A DNA stretch of 64,000 nucleotides from Thermomonas fusca DSM 15424 (GCF_000423885.1 NZ_AUIV01000010.1:72850-136849), one strand, 5' to 3'; shown: positions 25,822 through 37,761, counted from the first letter of the stretch. Notes: generated from the sequence alone by a model not told the origin. Translations and numbers: made by a program.

Positions 25822-26493
25822 CTACACGGCAAGTCTGCGGGGCTTCTTGGCGGGCAGCTGGGCCTTCAGGAAGGCCATCTGGTCGGCCAGGATGTTGCGG
25901 TTCGACAGGATCAGGTGCTCGATCCAGCTGGGCCGGTACGGCACCGCCAGCAGCGGCATGCCGGCCTGCTGCGGGGTGCGGTTGCCCTTGCGCGAATTGC
26001 AGTGGAAGCAGGCGGTGACCACGTTTTCCCAGATGTCGCGGCCGCCCTTGGACACCGGCTGCACGTGGTCGCGGGTCAGCGTGCCGCGGTGGTACTGGCG
26101 GCCGCAGTACAGGCACAGCTGCTGGTCGCGGGCGAACAACGCCTGGTTGGTCAGGGTGGGCGTGGGGTCGATGGCCGCCGGGCGGACGTGGCCGCGTGCG
26201 GCGATGATGGGGTGCAGGCGCAGGATGCTGCGCTCGCCGCTGCGGCGGTTGATGCCGCCGTGGACGCTGAGGCAGGGTTCGCCCAGCGTCCACGCCACCG
26301 CGCCGCGGGCGTACAGGCAGGTGGCATCTTGCCAGCTCATCCAGTCCAGCGCGCGGCCATGTGCATCCAGCCCGAGCAGGCGCAGATTGGGGAAGAAGCC
26401 GGGGGTGCCGGGGAAAACGAAGCTGTCCGCATGCAGCGCAGCGGTGGGGTCGCCGGTATGGGCCGTGCGATATGTCGCTGTATCGGTCTCCAT
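25822..26493 (-). CDS. HNH endonuclease family protein
   Basis: 223 aa. The HNH core is at about 122-175: LCLYCGRQYHRG (first CxxC), the catalytic segment LTRDHVQPVSKGG, WENVVTACFHCNSRKGNRT (second CxxC and the N/H part). The N-terminal half (LRLLGLDAHGRALDWMSWQDA) matches the stand-alone chromosomal HNH proteins widespread in proteobacteria. Likely a DNA or RNA nicking enzyme of unknown role. No methylase or phage genes adjoin it. Confidence 0.9.
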   Translation of the reverse strand: METDTATYRTAHTGDPTAALHADSFVFPGTPGFFPNLRLLGLDAHGRALDWMSWQDATCLYARGAVAWTLGEPCLSVHGGINRRSGERSILRLHPIIAARGHVRPAAIDPTPTLTNQALFARDQQLCLYCGRQYHRGTLTRDHVQPVSKGGRDIWENVVTACFHCNSRKGNRTPQQAGMPLLAVPYRPSWIEHLILSNRNILADQMAFLKAQLPAKKPRRLAV

Positions 26494-26545
26494 CGGGAAA
26501 CCAGCTTATACGCCTTCGATGACGGTTTGTGTACCGAGGCGCAGC

Positions 26546-26575
26546 CCACGCGCCCGGCGGGTGCCGGGCGCGTGG
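26546..26575. terminator. GC-rich hairpin after acyl-CoA dehydrogenase gene
   Basis: A perfect 13-bp stem (26546-26558 with 26563-26575) with GGGT loop lies 6 bp past the dehydrogenase stop. No T run follows on either strand, so it may be a U-less terminator or an mRNA-stabilising stem between the convergent-facing ends of transcription. Confidence 0.4.
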
Positions 26576-26581
26576 TGATGC

Positions 26582-28375
<1,794 letters not shown>

Positions 28376-28473
28376 GCGTGCGGTTCCTGGCATGGGCGGG
28401 CCGCCATCCGGCCCGCGGGAACCCTGAGCATACTACAGCGTATGGTTTTGGTGGAATGCCTGCCGGGGCGGAC

Positions 28474-28944
28474 TCAGCGCAGCGCGCCGGGCAGCCCGGG
28501 CACCGGCGACAGTGCGCTTTCGCGCTTGATCTCGTAGCTGCGCGGCTTGCCGTCCAAAGGGCCGGCCTGGAGGGTGCCGCGCAGGCTGTAGGACAGCCCG
28601 CGGCCGTCGGCCAGCGCGGTAGCCAGGCGCGCGCGCCCGGCCGGTGTGGGGGTCACCACGGCGCTATGCACGTCGGCGGATTCCGGTGCCACTTCCAAGT
28701 TCGGCTGCAGGTCCAGCCGCGCCGCGTCGCCGTTGTCGAAGCTGATCTCCAGCGCGGTGCTGTCGAACCGCATCGCCACGCTGCTGAAGTTGTTGAGCCG
28801 CAGCGCCACGTCCCAGCGGCCATCGGCGCGCACGGTGAGTTGCTGGATGCTGGCCGCGGGTTCGGAGACGCGCCGCACCGGTCCGCTGCCGCAACCGGCC
28901 AGCAGGAAGGCAAGGGCGGTGAAACAGGCAAGCCGGCGGATCAT
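28474..28944 (-). CDS. LEA type 2 (LEA14-like) lipoprotein
   Basis: 156 aa, start at 28944. N-terminal lipoprotein signal with lipobox (RRLACFTALAFLLAGC). The mature part (SIQQLTVRADGRWDVALRLNN, MRFDSTALEISFDNGDAARL) has the Greek-key pattern of the LEA_2/water-stress domain. Presumably anchored in the outer membrane; role unknown. Confidence 0.8.
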   Translation of the reverse strand: MIRRLACFTALAFLLAGCGSGPVRRVSEPAASIQQLTVRADGRWDVALRLNNFSSVAMRFDSTALEISFDNGDAARLDLQPNLEVAPESADVHSAVVTPTPAGRARLATALADGRGLSYSLRGTLQAGPLDGKPRSYEIKRESALSPVPGLPGALR

Positions 28945-28996
28945 GCGGAGGCTCCGTGGGACGAAGGCCGCAGCATACCCGCGCGTGTCGCCGGCA

Positions 28997-29185
28997 TCAG
29001 TAGATCTGCTCGCCGCCGGGCACGGGCAGTTCGCGGATGTACAGGTCCTTGGCGGCGATGAAGGCTTCGGCGCAGCGATAGGCTTCGCGGCCGAGTTCGA
29101 TGCGCGCATCGGCATCCAGCGGCGCGCCGCGATGGGCACCTACCAGCTGGGCGAACAGGTTCAGGGCGATGTCGTGGATGTCCAT
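28997..29185 (-). CDS. Small conserved hypothetical protein
   Basis: 62 aa, start at 29185 with GGGGAG 6 nt upstream. Acidic, helical, without signal or TM segment: MDIHDIALNLFAQLVGAH, then RIELGREAYRCAEAFIAAK and a PVPGGEQIY tail. Family not recognised. It lies between the DEAD-box helicase and the LEA-like lipoprotein on the same strand. Confidence 0.65.
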   Translation of the reverse strand: MDIHDIALNLFAQLVGAHRGAPLDADARIELGREAYRCAEAFIAAKDLYIRELPVPGGEQIY

Positions 29186-29293
29186 GCGTTGCTCCCCAGA
29201 GGAAGTGGCGAACATACACCCGCGATGCGCCCGCAGGAACCCGCCGGCAGGCGTCTGCCGTGCCGGCGGTGATGGTGCTGCGCCGGGGCCGGA

Positions 29294-30616
<1,323 letters not shown>

Positions 30617-30925
30617 GGGGAACTCCTTTGGTGCCCCGCACGGAATACGGGGCGGCCCGGGCGTTCCTGTTGAACCGCGCCGCAGGCAGATGGCACGACG
30701 CCGGTGATCCGGGCCGTGTCTGCGCGACGAAAGGCGTACGGGAAGAAAGCCGCTAGGGGCGGCCGGCTCGATCAGGAAAAACGCACCTTTCTCGGAGGAA
30801 AGGAGATCAGCCGTGCGCAGAACAGCGGGCATTCTACGCGAAAAGCCCCGATGCGCCGAGGCACCCCTTTCGCCGTTCAGGTTGGCGTGCCACTCTTCCG
30901 GCTTCCCGCAAGGTCTGGTCCCCGC
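30617..30925. other. Divergent regulatory region between DEAD-box helicase and DoxX genes
   Basis: 309 bp without a credible gene. On the minus strand it holds a -10-like TAGAAT (30836-30831) and the ~208-nt leader of the helicase mRNA, with a stem-loop plus U run. The DoxX promoter must lie in the right part (30840-30920), but no clear -35/-10 pair was recognised. Confidence 0.6.
30777..30803 (-). terminator. Attenuator-like stem-loop in the helicase leader
   Basis: On the minus strand CCTTTC (30803-30798) and GAAAGG (30791-30786) pair around a 6-nt loop; a run of five T residues (30781-30777) follows after 4 nt. It lies about 20 nt after the predicted transcription start and about 160 nt before the helicase ATG. 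It could be a leader attenuator; the 6-bp stem is weak and the 4-nt gap to the U run is longer than usual. Confidence 0.35.
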
Positions 30926-31273
30926 ATGAAGCTTGAAGTCCGTCTTGCCCAGTGGCTGCTGGCCGCTGCCTTCCTCATCGCCGGTGGGTTCCGTCTGTGG
31001 CAGGCGCTGCGCGGCGTGCCGATCGGCAACGACGCGCTGCTGCTGAGTACCGTCGAGGTATTGATCGGCGTGCTGCTGGCCGCCGGCTGGCAGCTGCGCG
31101 CGGTGGCGCTGTTCGCGGCTGCGCTGTTGCTGACCGACGCCGTGCTGTCGCATCCGTTCTGGGAATTTTCCGGCGGCGCGCAATGGACCAGGCTGCAGCA
31201 GTTCATGAAGAACATGGGGCTGGTGGGCGGGCTGGTGCTGCTGTCCGGTGCCGGCGGTGCCAAGCGGCGCTGA
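30926..31273 (+). CDS. DoxX-family-like small membrane protein
   Basis: 115 aa with four hydrophobic segments (WLLAAAFLIAGGFRLW, LLSTVEVLIGVLLAAG, VALFAAALLLTDAVL, NMGLVGGLVLLSG), the DoxX/DoxD topology. The FMKNMGLVGGLVLL segment is characteristic of the family's last helix. Such proteins are quinone-linked or stress membrane proteins; the exact role is unknown. Start ATG at 30926, no strong Shine-Dalgarno. Confidence 0.75.
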   Translation: MKLEVRLAQWLLAAAFLIAGGFRLWQALRGVPIGNDALLLSTVEVLIGVLLAAGWQLRAVALFAAALLLTDAVLSHPFWEFSGGAQWTRLQQFMKNMGLVGGLVLLSGAGGAKRR

Positions 31274-31336
31274 TCGCCGCGGCTGCACCTTCGGCCGCTG
31301 GGAGGCGCGCGCGCCGCAAGCGCGGGCTGCGCGGGC

Positions 31337-31843
31337 CTATGCGGGCGGGTACGCCACTTCGATGATCGCGTAACGCACCGTGCCACCGGGCAACGGCGCC
31401 TCGAACTCGTCGTCCACGCGCTTCTTCAGCATCGCCCGCGCCAGCGGTGCGTCGATGCTGACCCAGCCCAGCCTGGCGTCGGTTTCATCGGGCCCCACGA
31501 TGCGGTAGCGCACCAGCTCGCCGCTGGCGGTGTTTTCCAGTTCCACCTGTGCGCCGAAGAACACCGCCTGGCGGTCGGACGGCGCGGCGTCCACCACCTT
31601 CAACACCTCCAGCCGCTTGCTGAGGTAGCGCACGCGGCGGTCGATCTCGCCCAGCTGCTTCTTGCGGTAGGTGTATTCGGCGTTCTCGGAGCGGTCGCCT
31701 TCAGCGGCGGCTGCCGCCAGCGCCTTCACCACTTCCGGGCGCTTCACCCGCCACAGTTCGTCCAGCTCGGCCTTCAGCCGGTCGTGGCCATCGCGGGTGA
31801 TCAGCGCCGTGCTTTTCTCGGCGGGGGGACGCCAGCGGCCCAT
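31337..31843 (-). CDS. greB: Transcription elongation factor GreB
   Basis: Binds the RNA polymerase secondary channel and stimulates cleavage of backtracked RNA. 168 aa. N-terminal coiled coil (about 15-85) with the acidic tip GDRSENAEYTYRKKQLGEID, whose Asp/Glu position Mg at the active site. C-terminal FKBP-like domain with FFGAQVELENTASGELVRYRIVG (split here as FFGAQVELE and YRIVGPDE) and IDAPLARAMLKK. The length and ALITRDGHDRLKAEL start favour GreB over GreA. Only 3 bp separate it from the ATPase gene upstream. Confidence 0.93.
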   Translation of the reverse strand: MGRWRPPAEKSTALITRDGHDRLKAELDELWRVKRPEVVKALAAAAAEGDRSENAEYTYRKKQLGEIDRRVRYLSKRLEVLKVVDAAPSDRQAVFFGAQVELENTASGELVRYRIVGPDETDARLGWVSIDAPLARAMLKKRVDDEFEAPLPGGTVRYAIIEVAYPPA

Positions 31844-31846
31844 GCG

Positions 31847-33364
31847 TCAGCGCTTGCCGCCGAAGATGCCGCCCAGCAGCCCGCGCAGGATCTGCCGGCC
31901 CACCTGACTGCCCACCGTGCGCGCGGTCTGCTTGGCCATGGTCTCGATCATGCCCTGGCGGCGCTTGGTGCCGAACAGCGCGTCCTTCACCGTCTGGCCG
32001 AAGCCGTTGCCGTCGTCCGCCTCCGTCGTCTTCGCGGCCGGGGCCTGCGCCTGCGCCGCCTTGGCCTCGGTCTTCTGCGCCAGCAGTTCGGCGGCGGAGT
32101 CGCGGTCGATGCGGGTGTCGTACTTCATGCCCACCGGGCTGCCGGCGCGCACCTGCATGCGCTCGGCATCGGTGATGGCGCCCATGCGGCAGCGCGGCGG
32201 CGCGATCAGGGTCTTCTCCACGGGCATCGGCACGCCCCTGTCCAGCAGCATCGACACCAGCGCCTCGCCCGTGCCCAGCTGGCCGATGGCCTGCGCCACG
32301 TCCAGGTTCGGGTTGCTGACGAAGGTTTCGGCGGCGGTCTTGACCGCCTTCTGGTCGCGCGGGGTGTAGGCACGCAGCGCGTGCTGCACGCGGTTGCCCA
32401 GCTGGCCCAGCACGTTGGCCGGCACGTCGTCGGGGAACTGCGAGCAGAAATACACGCCCACGCCCTTGGAACGGATCAGCCGTACCACCTGTTCGATGCG
32501 CTGCTGCAGTGCGGCCGGAGCGTCGTCGAACAGCAGGTGCGCCTCGTCGAACACGAAGACGAGTTTGGGCTTGTCCAGGTCGCCCACTTCCGGCAGGTTC
32601 TCGAACAGCTCGGAGAGCAGCCACAGCAGGAAGCTGGAATACAGCCGCGGCTTCAGGATCAGCTGGTCGGCGGCAAGGATGTTGACCACGCCGCGGCCGT
32701 CTGGGGTGGTGCGCATCAGGTCGGCCAGCTCCAGCGCGGGCTCGCCGAAGAACATGTCCGCGCCTTCGGCTTCCAGCCGCAGCAGCGCGCGCTGGATGGC
32801 GCCGATCGACGGCGCGCTGACCAGCCCGTAGGAAGTGCTGATGTCCTTGCGCTCGTCGGCGATCAGGCCCAGCAGCGCGCGCAGGTCCTCCAGGTCCAGC
32901 AGCAGCAGGCCGCGGTCGTCGGCCAGCTTGAACACGATGTCGAGCACGCCGCCCTGGGTGTCGTTCAACTCCAGGATGCGGCCCAGCAGGGTGGGGCCCA
33001 TCTCGCTGACGGTGGTGCGCACGGGATGACCGGACTTGCCCCACAGGTCCCAGAACACCACCGGCGCCGCTTCGTTGCGGTAGTCGCTGATGCCCATCTG
33101 GTCGATGCGCGCCTGCAGTTTCTCGCTGGTGGTGCCCGGCACCGCCAGCCCGGCCACGTCGCCCTTCACGTCGGCCAGGAACACCGGCACCCCGATCCGG
33201 CTGAAGCCTTCGGCCAGCGTCATCAGCGTCACCGTCTTGCCGGTGCCGGTGGCGCCGGCCACCAGCCCGTGGCGGTTGCCGTACTTCGGCAGCAGCAACA
33301 CGTTGCCGCTGGTTTCGGTGGTGATGGCCTTGCCGACGAAAATGGGATCCATTGCGCGCGTCAT
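31847..33364 (-). CDS. HerA-like helicase / DUF853-family ATPase
   Basis: 505 aa. Walker A GATGTGKT (~37-44) and Walker B LVFVFDEAHLLF (~273) mark an FtsK/HerA-type ATPase; LILKPRLYSSFLLWLLSEL and FCSQFPDDVPANVLGQLGNR (split motifs) are typical of DUF853. The C-terminal tail is Ala/Gln-rich and ends IGRQILRGLLGGIFGGKR-like. These stand-alone proteins are related to helicases working with NurA-type nucleases, but no nuclease is adjacent. Start uncertain: Met at 33364 or 33352, neither with a clear Shine-Dalgarno. Confidence 0.88.
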   Translation of the reverse strand: MTRAMDPIFVGKAITTETSGNVLLLPKYGNRHGLVAGATGTGKTVTLMTLAEGFSRIGVPVFLADVKGDVAGLAVPGTTSEKLQARIDQMGISDYRNEAAPVVFWDLWGKSGHPVRTTVSEMGPTLLGRILELNDTQGGVLDIVFKLADDRGLLLLDLEDLRALLGLIADERKDISTSYGLVSAPSIGAIQRALLRLEAEGADMFFGEPALELADLMRTTPDGRGVVNILAADQLILKPRLYSSFLLWLLSELFENLPEVGDLDKPKLVFVFDEAHLLFDDAPAALQQRIEQVVRLIRSKGVGVYFCSQFPDDVPANVLGQLGNRVQHALRAYTPRDQKAVKTAAETFVSNPNLDVAQAIGQLGTGEALVSMLLDRGVPMPVEKTLIAPPRCRMGAITDAERMQVRAGSPVGMKYDTRIDRDSAAELLAQKTEAKAAQAQAPAAKTTEADDGNGFGQTVKDALFGTKRRQGMIETMAKQTARTVGSQVGRQILRGLLGGIFGGKR

Positions 33365-33477
33365 CCGGGAGGGTCGCCGGATTCTATGCGAACGCGTGCG
33401 CATTCATGGATGGCGCGGGTTGCCGCCGCGCAGCGGGCGCGGCTACCCTGCCAGCCCCCTTCGCAAGACCACGCCTG

Positions 33478-34992
33478 ATGCCCCTTCGTCCGTTGCCTGT
33501 GATCGCCGCGCTCTCCTTCACCCTGTTGGCCGGGCTGTCCGCGCCCGTTGCACAGGCGCAGTCCAGGCGCGAACAGGCGGCGGTGGCGGTGTTGCAGCAG
33601 CGCATGGACGCCGCCGAGAAGCGCTACCGCGACGCCATGCTGGCGGTGGACGAGGAAGCGGCGGCCACCGCCACCAGCATCGCACTGGCGGAAATGAAGG
33701 GCGTGGTGGACGCCTGCGCGAAGCAGCACGGCTGCTCGGTGGAAACCATGCTGGCCACCTACGAGCGGCTGCTGCGCGCCACCCCGCAGTTCGACGACGC
33801 CACCGCCGAAGACGGCAACGCCGATCCCATCGACGAATCCGACTTGGACGACGTGGACGTGCCCGATTCCGCCAACGCCGCCTCGCTGCTCAGCGAGGAA
33901 GGCCAGCGCTTCGTGAAGATGGTGCAGTTCAACCCGGCGGTGCAGGCAGGCATCCGCCGCTGGCTCACCGACATGCGGCCGTCGCTGATGGACAGCTACG
34001 AGAACTACCGCTACATGCAGCACCTGATGTCGCCGGCGTTCAAGCAGCACGGCCTGCCGGAGGCGCTGCTGTTCGGGATCATGGCGAAGGAATCCAACGG
34101 CAAGGTGCACGCCGGCTCGCGCGCCGGCGCGGTGGGGCCGCTGCAGTTCATGCCGGCCACCGGCCGCCGCTTCGGCCTGGGCAACGACGGCAGCGGCTTC
34201 GACACCCGCTACGACCCGCGCGCCTCCGCTGATGCCGCCGCGCAGTACCTGACCGAACGCATGGCCCAGCTCAACAACAGCATCGAGCTGTCGTTGGCCG
34301 GCTACAACGGCGGGGAGGGCCGCGCCCTGCGCGTGTTCCGCGACACCGGCGGCCGCAGCTTCTGGGACGCCGACGTGTACAACCAGTTCCCGGCCGAAAC
34401 CAAGGACTACGTGCCGATGGTGATTGCCGCCGCGTGGCTGTTCCTGCACCCGAAGGACTACGGCATCCGCTGGCCGCGGGTCAGCGCACGCCCGGCCACC
34501 GTCACCCTGTCGCAGCCGGCCTCGCTGTACCAGCTCACCATCTGCCTGGGCAACTGGGGCTCGCGCGACGGCTACCTGCGCGCGCTGCGCAACCTCAACC
34601 CGCGCTGGGAACCCGGCCAGACCCTGCCGGCCGGCACCGCGCTGAACGCCACCACCCGCATCGCCTGGCTGTACCGCTTCAACTGCACCCGCGGCAAGCG
34701 CCTGGACCTGGCCCAGCAGCTGATGGCCAGCAACGTGCAGTCGGCGCTGGTGCGCGTGGGTGACCCGATTCCCGCCGGCGCAGCGGCCACGGCGCCCGCG
34801 CCGCAGCCCGCCGCCCCCGTTCGCGCCCCGGCCAAGCCGAAGACTTACAAGGTGCAGCGCGGCGACACCCTCGGCGGCATCGCCCGCAAGCTGCGCTGCG
34901 ACATCGGCGAGCTGGCCAAGGCCAACCGCCTGAAGAAGCCGCAGTACGCCATCAAGCCCGGCCAGACCCTGACCCTGGGCGGCTGCGGCTGA
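33478..34992 (+). CDS. Lytic transglycosylase with LysM domain (MltD-like)
   Basis: Periplasmic enzyme cutting the MurNAc-GlcNAc bond with 1,6-anhydro product. 504 aa from ATG 33478. Signal peptide ends at ...APVAQAQ (~30). SLT domain near 190-330: MAKESNGKVHAGSRAGAVG (catalytic Glu ~204), GPLQFMPATGRRFGLG, and LAGYNGGEGRALRVF. The C-terminal LysM (about 456-504, YKVQRGDTLGGIARKL) binds peptidoglycan. Divergent from the HerA-like gene. Confidence 0.93.
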   Translation: MPLRPLPVIAALSFTLLAGLSAPVAQAQSRREQAAVAVLQQRMDAAEKRYRDAMLAVDEEAAATATSIALAEMKGVVDACAKQHGCSVETMLATYERLLRATPQFDDATAEDGNADPIDESDLDDVDVPDSANAASLLSEEGQRFVKMVQFNPAVQAGIRRWLTDMRPSLMDSYENYRYMQHLMSPAFKQHGLPEALLFGIMAKESNGKVHAGSRAGAVGPLQFMPATGRRFGLGNDGSGFDTRYDPRASADAAAQYLTERMAQLNNSIELSLAGYNGGEGRALRVFRDTGGRSFWDADVYNQFPAETKDYVPMVIAAAWLFLHPKDYGIRWPRVSARPATVTLSQPASLYQLTICLGNWGSRDGYLRALRNLNPRWEPGQTLPAGTALNATTRIAWLYRFNCTRGKRLDLAQQLMASNVQSALVRVGDPIPAGAAATAPAPQPAAPVRAPAKPKTYKVQRGDTLGGIARKLRCDIGELAKANRLKKPQYAIKPGQTLTLGGCG

Positions 34993-35077
34993 TACCGCCG
35001 CGCGCAACCCGGACGGGGCCCGCCGTCCGGCGCTATGGTGAGGCCCCGCCGGCCAGCCCGGCCGCACGCCCCGCGCC

Positions 35078-35425
35078 ATGGCCACCGACACCGATTTCAT
35101 CGCCTATATCGCAGAACAGGCCGGCCTTGGCGCCCGCCTGACCCACCGCCGCATGTTCGGGGAATACGCCCTGTATGTGGACGAGAAGGTGGTGGCCTTC
35201 GCCTGCGACAACAGCCTGTTCGTCAAACCCTCCGCCGCTGCCACGCGTCTGGCCCCGGACCTGCCGCAGCGCCCGCCGTACCCCGGCGCCAAGGATTACC
35301 CGGTGGCCGACGAGCTGCTGGACGACGGCGAGCGCCTGAGGGAATTGCTGCTGGAGACGATGTTGCTGATGCCAGCACCGAAGGCGAAGAAGGCGAAGGC
35401 GGGCGGGAAGGCAAAAAAGGGGTAG
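35078..35425 (+). CDS. TfoX/Sxy N-terminal domain protein
   Basis: 115 aa. The TfoX_N domain covers ~1-95: RLTHRRMFGEYALYVDEKVV and ACDNSLFVKP. In E. coli and Vibrio, Sxy/TfoX activates competence genes with CRP; short TfoX_N-only proteins like this one are common and their role is unproved. The C-terminal ~20 residues are a Lys/Ala-rich tail (PKAKKAKAGGKAKKG), possibly nucleic-acid binding. Confidence 0.88.
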   Translation: MATDTDFIAYIAEQAGLGARLTHRRMFGEYALYVDEKVVAFACDNSLFVKPSAAATRLAPDLPQRPPYPGAKDYPVADELLDDGERLRELLLETMLLMPAPKAKKAKAGGKAKKG

Positions 35426-35516
35426 GTGGGGATTTGCCGGGTGCTGGGCAGCTTTTCTCGTGTCCGATGAAATGATTGAAATCTGGGTGTGGTTCCATCT
35501 CTAAAACTGGAAGGTT

Positions 35517-35903
35517 ATGAACTACGTTGATTTGGTCGCGGTCCTTGCTGTAGCGCAGTTCGTGTTCTTCGGCGTGCTGGTGGGTCAGGCGCGGGGGAGG
35601 TATGGCGTCAAGGCCCCCGCCGTTACCGGCCATGAGTTGTTTGAGCGCACCTATCGCGTCCAGATGAACACGCTTGAGCTGCTGGTTGCGTTCCTGCCGC
35701 TGCTGTTCATCGCCGGCAAGTACTGGCCGCAGGCTTGGGTTGCGGCTGTTGGTGCCCTCTTTCTGGTAGGCAGGTTCATCTACTGGCGCAGCTACCTCTC
35801 CGCGCCCGCCAGCCGCAGCTTGGGCTTCGGGCTTTCCATGCTGCCGGTGATGGCGCTGCTGTTTGGTTCTTTGGCCGCCATCGTTCGTGGTCTTGCAACC
35901 TAG
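35517..35903 (+). CDS. MAPEG-family membrane protein
   Basis: 128 aa with four TM helices, as in eicosanoid and glutathione-metabolism MAPEG proteins. The signature FERTYRVQMNTLELLVAFLPL (RVQMNTLE) lies between helices 1 and 2 (about 43-60). It may be a glutathione transferase or peroxidase-like enzyme; substrate unknown. GGAAGG lies 5-10 nt before the ATG. Confidence 0.88.
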   Translation: MNYVDLVAVLAVAQFVFFGVLVGQARGRYGVKAPAVTGHELFERTYRVQMNTLELLVAFLPLLFIAGKYWPQAWVAAVGALFLVGRFIYWRSYLSAPASRSLGFGLSMLPVMALLFGSLAAIVRGLAT

Positions 35904-35928
35904 GAATCTGGTTGGAGGCATCCCCCGT

Positions 35929-36594
35929 TTATTGCAGGTATTCGCCGAAGAACCCCAGCGTCCTTTCCCACGCCAGCGCGGCGGCCTGCGGGTGATAGGC
36001 CGGGTCCGGATCGCGATTGAAGGCGTGGTTCGCATCGGCATACACGAACACCTGCGCCTGCGGCTGCTTCTGCCTGTGCAACTCGATGGTGTCCGGCGGG
36101 ATGGCTGTGTCCAGCGCGCCGAAGTGGAACATCAGCGGCGTCTGCGCGGGCTCGTCCAGATAGGGCGGGTTGCGGGTGGCGTAATAGCTGACCGCCGGCA
36201 GGCCCAGCCGGGTATTGGCCAGCAGCGCCACCGTGCCGCCCCAGGAAAACCCCAGCACGCCTACCTCGTGGCCTTCCGCCTGCAGCAGCTGCGCGGCGGT
36301 TTCGGTGGTATCCAGGCCGCAGTCCAGGCCCAGCCGGTTCACGACGCTGCGGCCGCGGTCGGCGCCGGCCTGATCGGTGGACAGCACGAGTCCCGGCTCG
36401 ATCAGGTCGAAGTGCGCCGGGGCGAGCGCGATGAAGCCGGCATCGGCCAGCCGTTCGCACAGGCGCTGGTAGTGCGGCAGCAGGCCGAAGATTTCGTGCG
36501 CCACCACCACCGCGCCGCGCGGCGTGCCGGCGGGTTCCGCGCGCCAGGCCTGCACCGCGCCGCAGGGGGTGTAGAGGGTGTGCCAGGTGCCCAT
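35929..36594 (-). CDS. Dienelactone hydrolase family protein
   Basis: 221 aa alpha/beta hydrolase. Motifs: VVVAHEIFGLLPHYQRLCERL (oxyanion region), nucleophile elbow LGFSWGGTVAL (~118), acid in GALDTAIPPD and His in YADANHAFNRD. Classic dienelactone hydrolases use Cys as nucleophile; here the elbow holds Ser, as in many family members of other specificity. So it should not be called carboxymethylenebutenolidase without testing. It starts divergently from the decayed SnoaL-like gene. Confidence 0.9.
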   Translation of the reverse strand: MGTWHTLYTPCGAVQAWRAEPAGTPRGAVVVAHEIFGLLPHYQRLCERLADAGFIALAPAHFDLIEPGLVLSTDQAGADRGRSVVNRLGLDCGLDTTETAAQLLQAEGHEVGVLGFSWGGTVALLANTRLGLPAVSYYATRNPPYLDEPAQTPLMFHFGALDTAIPPDTIELHRQKQPQAQVFVYADANHAFNRDPDPAYHPQAAALAWERTLGFFGEYLQ

Positions 36595-36653
36595 CGTGAC
36601 TCCCGGTTGTTTTTCCGATGCCGAATCAACAGTGATGGCGTGCCGGATATTAA

Positions 36654-36938
36654 CGGGCGAGGTTCACTTCTAGCGGCTATTTCCCCGGCGACCGCGAATC
36701 GCTGCTGCGGGGAATGGAGGAGAGCGCGCGCAGCGAGCCGAACAGGTCGTTCGAGGTCCAGCAGACGATCGAGAGCGGCGACCGGGTGGCGGTGCTGTCG
36801 CACGTGCGGCGGGAGCAGGCCGACATCGACATCGCGGTGGTGCATATCCTGCGGTTCTCCGGCGGCAGGATCGTGGAGATGTGGGACGTGGGGCAGGTGA
36901 TTCCGAAGGATTCGCCGAACGCGCTGGGGATGTTCTAG
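36654..36938 (+). pseudogene. SnoaL-like / NTF2-family gene, 5'-truncated
   Basis: The open frame runs from just after a TAA at 36651 to the stop at 36936. It encodes the C-terminal part of an NTF2-fold protein: YFPGDRESLLRGMEESAR, then VAVLSHVRREQ, VVHILRFSGGRIVEMWDVGQ and an IPKDSPNALGMF ending. The usual first ~40-50 residues, including early helices, have no counterpart upstream. The first Met (36714) would leave only 74 aa, below a full fold. Probably a decayed gene remnant. Confidence 0.6.
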
Positions 36939-37049
36939 CCGTCGCTGTCCCGGTTCCGTCGCGGATTCCGGCGGGTTCGTCGCGCCGCGGTTGGCGCTGG
37001 CTGCCGCCGGCGGCAGCGTAGGCCCTCCGTCCACCTCGGGAGCGCCCAA

Positions 37050-37274
37050 ATGGGAGCGCTGTTGGCACTGCTGGTCTGGTGCGTCCTGTTCGTTCTTTGC
37101 TGGCCGCTTGCGTTGCTGGCATTGGTCCTGTGGCCGCTGGTCTGGCTGATCGCCCTGCCATTCCGTCTGCTCGGCATCACTTTCGCTGCGCTGTTCGCCT
37201 TCCTGCGGGCGGTTCTCTTCCTGCCTGCGCGGCTGCTGGGCTGGCGTCCCGCGGCCCGCGCGGCAGGGGCCTGA
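37050..37274 (+). CDS. Small hydrophobic membrane protein
   Basis: 74 aa. Almost entirely hydrophobic: two adjacent TM segments (ALLVWCVLFVLCWPLALLA and ALFAFLRAVLFLPARLLG) and a short Arg/Ala tail. GGGAG lies 8-12 nt before the ATG, supporting translation. Function unknown. It is either an independent membrane peptide or a subunit of a larger complex; no partner is evident. Confidence 0.6.
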   Translation: MGALLALLVWCVLFVLCWPLALLALVLWPLVWLIALPFRLLGITFAALFAFLRAVLFLPARLLGWRPAARAAGA

Positions 37275-37422
37275 TCCGGGCACCGTTGATGCCCATACGA
37301 CGATCGGCTGCGCGTTCTTGTTCACACCCTTCCGCCTCCGCACGGACATCGAGGTGCCCGCACCTCACGCGCCATTGATACCGTGACAGGGACACTGGCG
37401 TCCTTTTCCACGGAGCAGGGCG

Positions 37423-37761
37423 ATGCTGTTTCCTTACGCAGGGCTTGCGGGCCAGATGATGCACATGGCGCTGCAGGCGCCATTGGTGATGGCGGCGCGG
37501 ATGGGGGACTGGATGGTCCCGATGGTGCCGCCGTCCGCACGGACCCGCCGCGAAGCCAGCCGGATGGTGCTGGAGAAGCAGGCCGCGGCGATGGAAAGCT
37601 GGGCGGCACTGGGTAACCACGCGCTGCAGGCATGGACGCAATGCCTGCTGGGGCAGCCGTTGAGCCCCGCCCAGGTTGAGCGCGCCGGCCGCGCCGTGCT
37701 GGCGCCCTACGCCAAGCGGGTGGGCGCCAATGCCGCGCGCCTGGGGCGGCGTCGGCACTGA
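37423..37761 (+). CDS. Phasin-like hypothetical protein
   Basis: 112 aa. Ala/Met-rich amphipathic helices: LAGQMMHMALQAPLVMAARM, then SRMVLEKQAAAMESWAALG and QAWTQCLLGQPLSPAQVE, ending in a basic tail (RLGRRRH). Phasins coat polyhydroxyalkanoate granules and have such short helical sequences, but similarity is weak. No PHA synthase is in the window. It is followed 123 bp later by a UbiB-like kinase. Confidence 0.55.
   Translation: MLFPYAGLAGQMMHMALQAPLVMAARMGDWMVPMVPPSARTRREASRMVLEKQAAAMESWAALGNHALQAWTQCLLGQPLSPAQVERAGRAVLAPYAKRVGANAARLGRRRH

Noticed and set aside
36402..37349. 315-codon minus-strand frame covering the SnoaL remnant and the small membrane gene
   Set aside because: Composition is Gln/Arg-rich with no fold; the plus-strand small gene has a good ribosome site.
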